Of a stretch of DNA of 7,190 bases, positions 3,810 through 7,190 are shown one piece after another. How positions within the stretch are numbered: position 1 is the stretch's first letter; each line of letters starts with the position of its first letter. Source of the stretch: JAVBKA01 sp031546715 (GTDB taxonomy: Bacteria > Bacillota > Clostridia > Oscillospirales > UBA929); contig JAVBKA010000033.1 of the NCBI GenBank assembly GCA_031546715.1, positions 1 through 7,190 of the forward strand, written 5' to 3'. The translations under genes were made by a program, and so were the position numbers. The notes under the pieces are model-generated. The model was given only the letters and a program-made list of their open reading frames with translations. It did not search any database and was not told the origin of the DNA.

Positions 3810-6587
3810 ATGGATGCTTTGGACACAATATTTAAGATATTGACTTCACCGGAAGTGATAACGTTTGCTGCGACATATGTTGCCACGAGAACTGCGGACG
3901 GAATCATAGAAAGCATTGGAAAGAGATTTTCTGTGGAAACTTTTGAATCTCAGCTTGTCGAGTGCGTTGATACTGCACTCTTTTTAACTTATGATAAATA
4001 TAATTGGGAATATAATAGTAAGAAGTTTGATGAAAATTTTGTTGGATCTCTTCAAAATGCAGTTAATATGATAGAATCAAGCAGCCTCAAAGAATTACTT
4101 AGGATAGTATTAAGTGCTGAAGAAAACGATATGGAAGTATGTGATGAGGCTTATGACTATTTTGTTGCACTATTTGATTATGAAATATGCAATCCAAAGA
4201 GAACTAGGCTAAATAATTTCATAATTCATCAGCACTTAAGAAATTTAGCGACTAATAAGAAACTAGATATTGAGAATATCAATTGGTGCAAATATCGAAA
4301 AAAACTCGAATCTTTAATTCATAAAAATATGCCTCATGAAGAGTTTTCTGTAAATGATATATATGTACAACTGTTTGGTCAAATGAAAATTTGGTCAGAG
4401 GATGGTTATACAGTAGAAGAACATATTATTATTAAATCAGAAGAATGGCTTATGCAATGGACAAGCAAAGTTGATGCAATGAACATAGTTCTAGTATCTG
4501 GAAAGCCAGCATCTGGAAAAACAACTTTGTTGAAACGAATGGCAAAAAAATTGGCAAATCTTAAAACTAAAGTTGTATTTATCCAACTTAGTAGATTCAA
4601 TTTTACTGAAGATTTTCATAATAGCGTATCTTCTTTTTGCAAGTTGGAGATAGGACATGATGTTTTCAATGAAATCAGTGATAGTAATAATATTGTCCTG
4701 CTGTTTGATGCTTTAGATGAAATTTCATCTAGAGGTGTAAAATCTCTTGAAAGAGCGACGGATTTTATTGATTATTTATTAAAGGTTTACAGTGAAAGAA
4801 GTAATGTTAAGGTAGTAATTTCTGGTCGCGATGCTGCCGTAAATGAATGCTCGAAGAGATTCAAATATTTAAAGCAAGAATATATTATACATTTGTTTCC
4901 ACTTTGTTTTGATGAAAAAGTTATGGATGATTGGTATATTAATCCTAATGGAGAAGAATATCTCGATTTAAGACCTGTATGGTGGAATAACTTTGGCATT
5001 GTAAAGAATACAGACTATAGCGAAACTCAAGATGAAATCATGGGAAGCGTTCAGTGCCAAAATGAAACTTTTGATGAAATAACTGGCGAACCATTTATGC
5101 TGTATTTGTTAGCGACAAGTTATGAGGACAAGCTATTTGATTTCGACAATGGTGTTTCAGTTAATCGATTATATGAACACTTTTTTGCAAAAATATTTCG
5201 GAAAGAGTGGGATCAAAACCTTTTTGATAACACACGCCGGATATCAGAAAAGCAATTCTCAGATTTTCTAAAGCAAGTTGCTCTTTGCGCTTGGCATTCA
5301 GGAAAGCGAACGATACCGATTAATGAAGTAAGTAAGAGATGTAATTCAAACATGTTCTCTAACATTATAAGTCGTTTTTCTTATGATGGCAATATTCAAG
5401 AAGGAATAACTGCTTTGCTCCTTATATTCTATATTGATCTCAAGAATAAAAGTTTTGATGAACAATCATTTGAGTTCTCACATAAAAGTTTTTCTGACTA
5501 CTTTACAGGCATTGCAATTTCAGAATCTATTATCAATTATAATACTTCTAAGCTTGGCGAAAAAGAACAAATTTTAATGTTATTTGATGTGCTAGGAAGA
5601 CAATTCATAGATACTTATATTGACGATTTTATGCGCAGAAAATTCCAAGATTTTAACGAGACGTATGGTTTTGAACTAAATAAAATATGCGAAAAATTGA
5701 GTGAACTATTTATCCTCATTATCGATCATAAGTATGACTTGGATATGTATGAAAAGTACTCGGCGGAAAAGCACTTCAATGCTGATTCTCTGAGGGTTTT
5801 TAGTAAAAATATCTTCAGAATTGTTTGTGCACTGAGTAAAATTAGAGGAAATAATATAAAATTTGCGTTTAGTACACCATCACAGTTTGCGGAATGGATA
5901 AATACTAAAGTTGAATGGTTTGGATATGGATATGAAACTTCGGAAGGTTATTTGACAAATCTCCAAAGGCTAATTGCTCGGGTTGACTTTGAATCAGAAA
6001 AAGGTTTATTTTTTGAAGAAATTCACCTAGCTGATTTTGAGATAGCCTTTTGTACGTTTAGAAACGTTCCGTTTGCGCGCGCTGATTTCCATTTTGCTAG
6101 GATTTATGATACAGTTTTTGAAAATTCTAGTTTTTTTTCTGCTAATATGAGTCATTGTAAGCTTTATAACGTTACATACTTCAATGCCAATAAAAACTAT
6201 AATGCATTTGAGTTTGCCAATTTTTTAAAAGCAGTTTTTCAAAACTCTAGTTTTTCAAATGCCAACTTTGAGGGAGCAATATTAACTGACGCCGCAATAA
6301 CAGATACAGATTTTCAGAATTGTTCTATGATTGACTGTATGTTTATGGGTACTACGTTTGAAAACGTCAATTTCGCTGATTGCGAAATTGAAGGACTTCT
6401 ATATAAGTGCAGTTTTAAAAATGTTGTTTTCGGAGGATGTATTTCGAAGGTATCTGTACTTGAGACTAGTTTTGATTCCTGTTATTATAAAAGCAATAAT
6501 GGTGAAGTAATGATTAATGCGCAAAAAAAACATGAAGCAGTATTATTTGCTGATCTATTGAGTAATTCAGGGACTAACTTTTTATAA
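3810..6587 (+). CDS. NACHT-type STAND NTPase with C-terminal pentapeptide repeats (NLR-like, putative anti-phage protein)
   Basis: This is a 925-aa, three-part protein (numbering from ATG 3810). Residues 1 to about 220 form a mainly helical N-terminal region of no recognised type, the usual place of an effector. The NACHT NTPase follows. It has Walker A GKPASGKT (231-238), Walker B ending LLFDALDE (D300, D303, E304) and a sensor arginine in ISGRD (R340). The segment FEFSHKSFSDYF (554-565, H558) matches the conserved end of many NACHT modules. Residues about 743-867 hold 25 pentapeptide repeats in nearly unbroken register, mostly Phe-centred (for example ADFHF, SSFSNANF). These should form a right-handed quadrilateral beta-helix that may sense a ligand. 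STAND proteins switch from ADP-bound monomer to ATP-bound oligomer on sensing, and several bacterial NACHT proteins protect against phage. That role here is inferred. An ATG at 3795 is possible but lacks a ribosome site, while GGGA (3797-3800) precedes 3810. The gene is much richer in A+T than the mobilization genes, which suggests a separate origin. Confidence 0.85.
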   Translation: MDALDTIFKILTSPEVITFAATYVATRTADGIIESIGKRFSVETFESQLVECVDTALFLTYDKYNWEYNSKKFDENFVGSLQNAVNMIESSSLKELLRIVLSAEENDMEVCDEAYDYFVALFDYEICNPKRTRLNNFIIHQHLRNLATNKKLDIENINWCKYRKKLESLIHKNMPHEEFSVNDIYVQLFGQMKIWSEDGYTVEEHIIIKSEEWLMQWTSKVDAMNIVLVSGKPASGKTTLLKRMAKKLANLKTKVVFIQLSRFNFTEDFHNSVSSFCKLEIGHDVFNEISDSNNIVLLFDALDEISSRGVKSLERATDFIDYLLKVYSERSNVKVVISGRDAAVNECSKRFKYLKQEYIIHLFPLCFDEKVMDDWYINPNGEEYLDLRPVWWNNFGIVKNTDYSETQDEIMGSVQCQNETFDEITGEPFMLYLLATSYEDKLFDFDNGVSVNRLYEHFFAKIFRKEWDQNLFDNTRRISEKQFSDFLKQVALCAWHSGKRTIPINEVSKRCNSNMFSNIISRFSYDGNIQEGITALLLIFYIDLKNKSFDEQSFEFSHKSFSDYFTGIAISESIINYNTSKLGEKEQILMLFDVLGRQFIDTYIDDFMRRKFQDFNETYGFELNKICEKLSELFILIIDHKYDLDMYEKYSAEKHFNADSLRVFSKNIFRIVCALSKIRGNNIKFAFSTPSQFAEWINTKVEWFGYGYETSEGYLTNLQRLIARVDFESEKGLFFEEIHLADFEIAFCTFRNVPFARADFHFARIYDTVFENSSFFSANMSHCKLYNVTYFNANKNYNAFEFANFLKAVFQNSSFSNANFEGAILTDAAITDTDFQNCSMIDCMFMGTTFENVNFADCEIEGLLYKCSFKNVVFGGCISKVSVLETSFDSCYYKSNNGEVMINAQKKHEAVLFADLLSNSGTNFL

Positions 6588-6743
6588 TCTTCTTATAATT
6601 ACACTAATTGTCAATGATTACAACTTTTACTTTTACAAGCAACTGTACCTATGGGGATAAAGTGGAGATATTTTGCGGATGAAAATGTGTGTGTATCTCG
6701 CATTACCAACGGCTATAATGTCCCCTTAAAACAAGACACGAAA

Positions 6744-6772
6744 TTGCAAAACAACATGACACCTGATATACT
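6744..6772 (+). promoter_or_regulatory. Promoter of the IS3 transposase genes
   Basis: TTGCAA (6744-6749) and TATACT (6767-6772) are separated by exactly 17 bases, giving good -35 and -10 boxes. Transcription would begin near 6778-6780, just before the orfA ribosome site. The left arm of the inverted repeat at 6756-6763 lies within the spacer, upstream of the transcript start. Confidence 0.6.
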
Positions 6773-6795
6773 AAAAAAAGAAAGCAAGGTGTCAT
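6756..6795 (+). promoter_or_regulatory. Inverted repeat able to hide the orfA ribosome-binding site in read-through RNA
   Basis: ATGACACC (6756-6763) is perfectly complementary to GGTGTCAT (6788-6795). The right arm covers most of the orfA ribosome-binding site AAGGTG (6786-6791). RNA started at the element's own promoter lacks the left arm, so its ribosome site is free. RNA entering from outside would contain both arms and fold the site into a hairpin. Comparable protection against outside transcription is established for IS10 and IS50. Confidence 0.5.
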
Positions 6796-6798
6796 AAA

Positions 6799-7134
6799 AT
6801 GGGAAAGCGACAATTTACAGCAGAGTACAAGGCAAAGCTAGTACTTGAAGTATTGGCAGAAGAAGCACACATCAGTGAGATAGCAGCACGGGAAAATGTG
6901 AGCCGCACGCAACTTCAAAACTGGAAGCGCGAGTTCATCGACAACGCGGCGAAGGTTTTTTTACAAAACAAGATAGAAAAAGAAGCAAAAAGCCTTGCGA
7001 CGGAAGCAATAGCGCGTGAGGGCTATTTGATGAAAAAGGTTGGTCAACTCACAATTGAGAATGACTGGCTCAAAAAAAAATCTGCCCAAATACTCGGAGC
7101 TGATTGGGAAACAAAATCTGGTTTCAAAAGATGA
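6799..7134 (+). CDS. IS3-family transposase OrfA (helix-turn-helix subunit)
   Basis: The 111-aa product is the DNA-binding half of an IS3-type transposase. Residues 1-50 hold the Tnp_1 helix-turn-helix: the start GKRQFTAEYKAKLVLEVL, then ISEIAARENVSRTQLQNWKREF with the typical HTH spacing and the conserved W. A helical part with leucine-zipper character follows, ending in KKVGQLTIENDWLKKK, the segment in which IS3 OrfA proteins usually hand over to OrfB. The ATG at 6799 has AAGGTG seven bases upstream. It overlaps orfB by 74 bases. OrfA alone usually binds the ends and can repress, and the OrfAB fusion is the active transposase. The frame appears intact. Confidence 0.88.
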   Translation: MGKRQFTAEYKAKLVLEVLAEEAHISEIAARENVSRTQLQNWKREFIDNAAKVFLQNKIEKEAKSLATEAIAREGYLMKKVGQLTIENDWLKKKSAQILGADWETKSGFKR

Positions 7135-7190
7135 CCCACTGCCAGTTAAACGACAATGCGAGCTGCTAGGAATCAACCGAACTACGGTGT
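7061..7190 (+). CDS. IS3-family transposase OrfB, N-terminal part (partial)
   Basis: The frame one base to the right of orfA's is open from ATG 7061 to the window edge and reads MTGSKKNLPKYSELIGKQNL, later PVKRQCELLGINRTTV. The segment LLGINRTTV followed by tyrosine or similar is typical of the beginning of IS3 OrfB, ahead of its rve integrase core with the DDE residues, which lies outside the window. The ATG lies within orfA and has only a weak GAG-type ribosome site (TTGAGA), so coupled re-initiation or frame change at the nine-A run 7072-7080 is possible. Whether the gene is complete cannot be judged. Confidence 0.75.
   Translation, partial: MTGSKKNLPKYSELIGKQNLVSKDDPLPVKRQCELLGINRTTV

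Larger units (their letters stand above)
6719..7190 (+). mobile_element. IS3-family insertion sequence, left part (truncated by the window edge)
   Basis: orfA and the beginning of orfB in overlapping frames are the hallmark of IS3-family elements. The left end is placed tentatively at TGTCCCC (6719-6725), because IS3 ends begin with TG and the non-coding leader before orfA is short. The right end lies outside the window, so neither the terminal inverted repeat nor the target duplication can be tested. It starts about 130 bases after the NACHT gene and does not interrupt it. Confidence 0.5.

Noticed and set aside
1..7190. CRISPR arrays, tRNA or rRNA genes
   Set aside because: No regularly spaced direct repeats, tRNA cloverleaf sequences or rRNA-like segments were seen on either strand.

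Overview
The window reads as part of a mobilizable element from a low-G+C anaerobic Bacillota-type host. This rests on strong purine-rich ribosome sites, TTG starts, intrinsic terminators with T-tracts, a Firmicutes-style MobC/relaxase pair and a short zinc-ribbon protein of a kind common in that phylum. A class such as Negativicutes or Clostridia cannot be decided from the sequence alone.

Layout, all on the + strand. Positions 2-175 hold the 3' end of an unidentified gene, closed by a terminator at 188-221. Positions 292-1453 hold a compact two-gene operon (82 aa and 299 aa, both unrecognised) closed by its own terminator at 1480-1510. Positions 1511-1786 are a structured, gene-poor stretch: an imperfect long inverted repeat, a perfect 20-bp palindrome and two consecutive terminator-grade hairpins. 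It sits directly before mobC (1787-2125) and the mobA-type relaxase gene (2135-3490), so it is the best oriT candidate in the window. A 58-codon open frame (1600-1776) runs through both hairpins and stops on the mobC ribosome-binding site. After the mobilization genes come a 60-aa zinc-ribbon gene (3560-3742) and a very A+T-rich gene for a 925-aa NACHT-type STAND NTPase with a long C-terminal pentapeptide-repeat domain (3810-6587). The window ends in the left part of an IS3-family insertion sequence (orfA 6799-7134; start of orfB from 7061).

How the genes probably work together: MobC and the relaxase would assemble at the oriT-like region and nick it, letting the element travel with a helper conjugation system, since no transfer-channel genes are visible here. 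The NACHT/pentapeptide protein has the three-part plan of bacterial NLR-like anti-phage proteins (N-terminal putative effector, NACHT switch, C-terminal repeat sensor) and is the most likely accessory cargo. It is the best candidate for a little-described system here, although its defence role is inferred from architecture and context. The terminator-bounded 82/299-aa pair is a second cargo candidate of unknown function. The IS3 element probably inserted independently.
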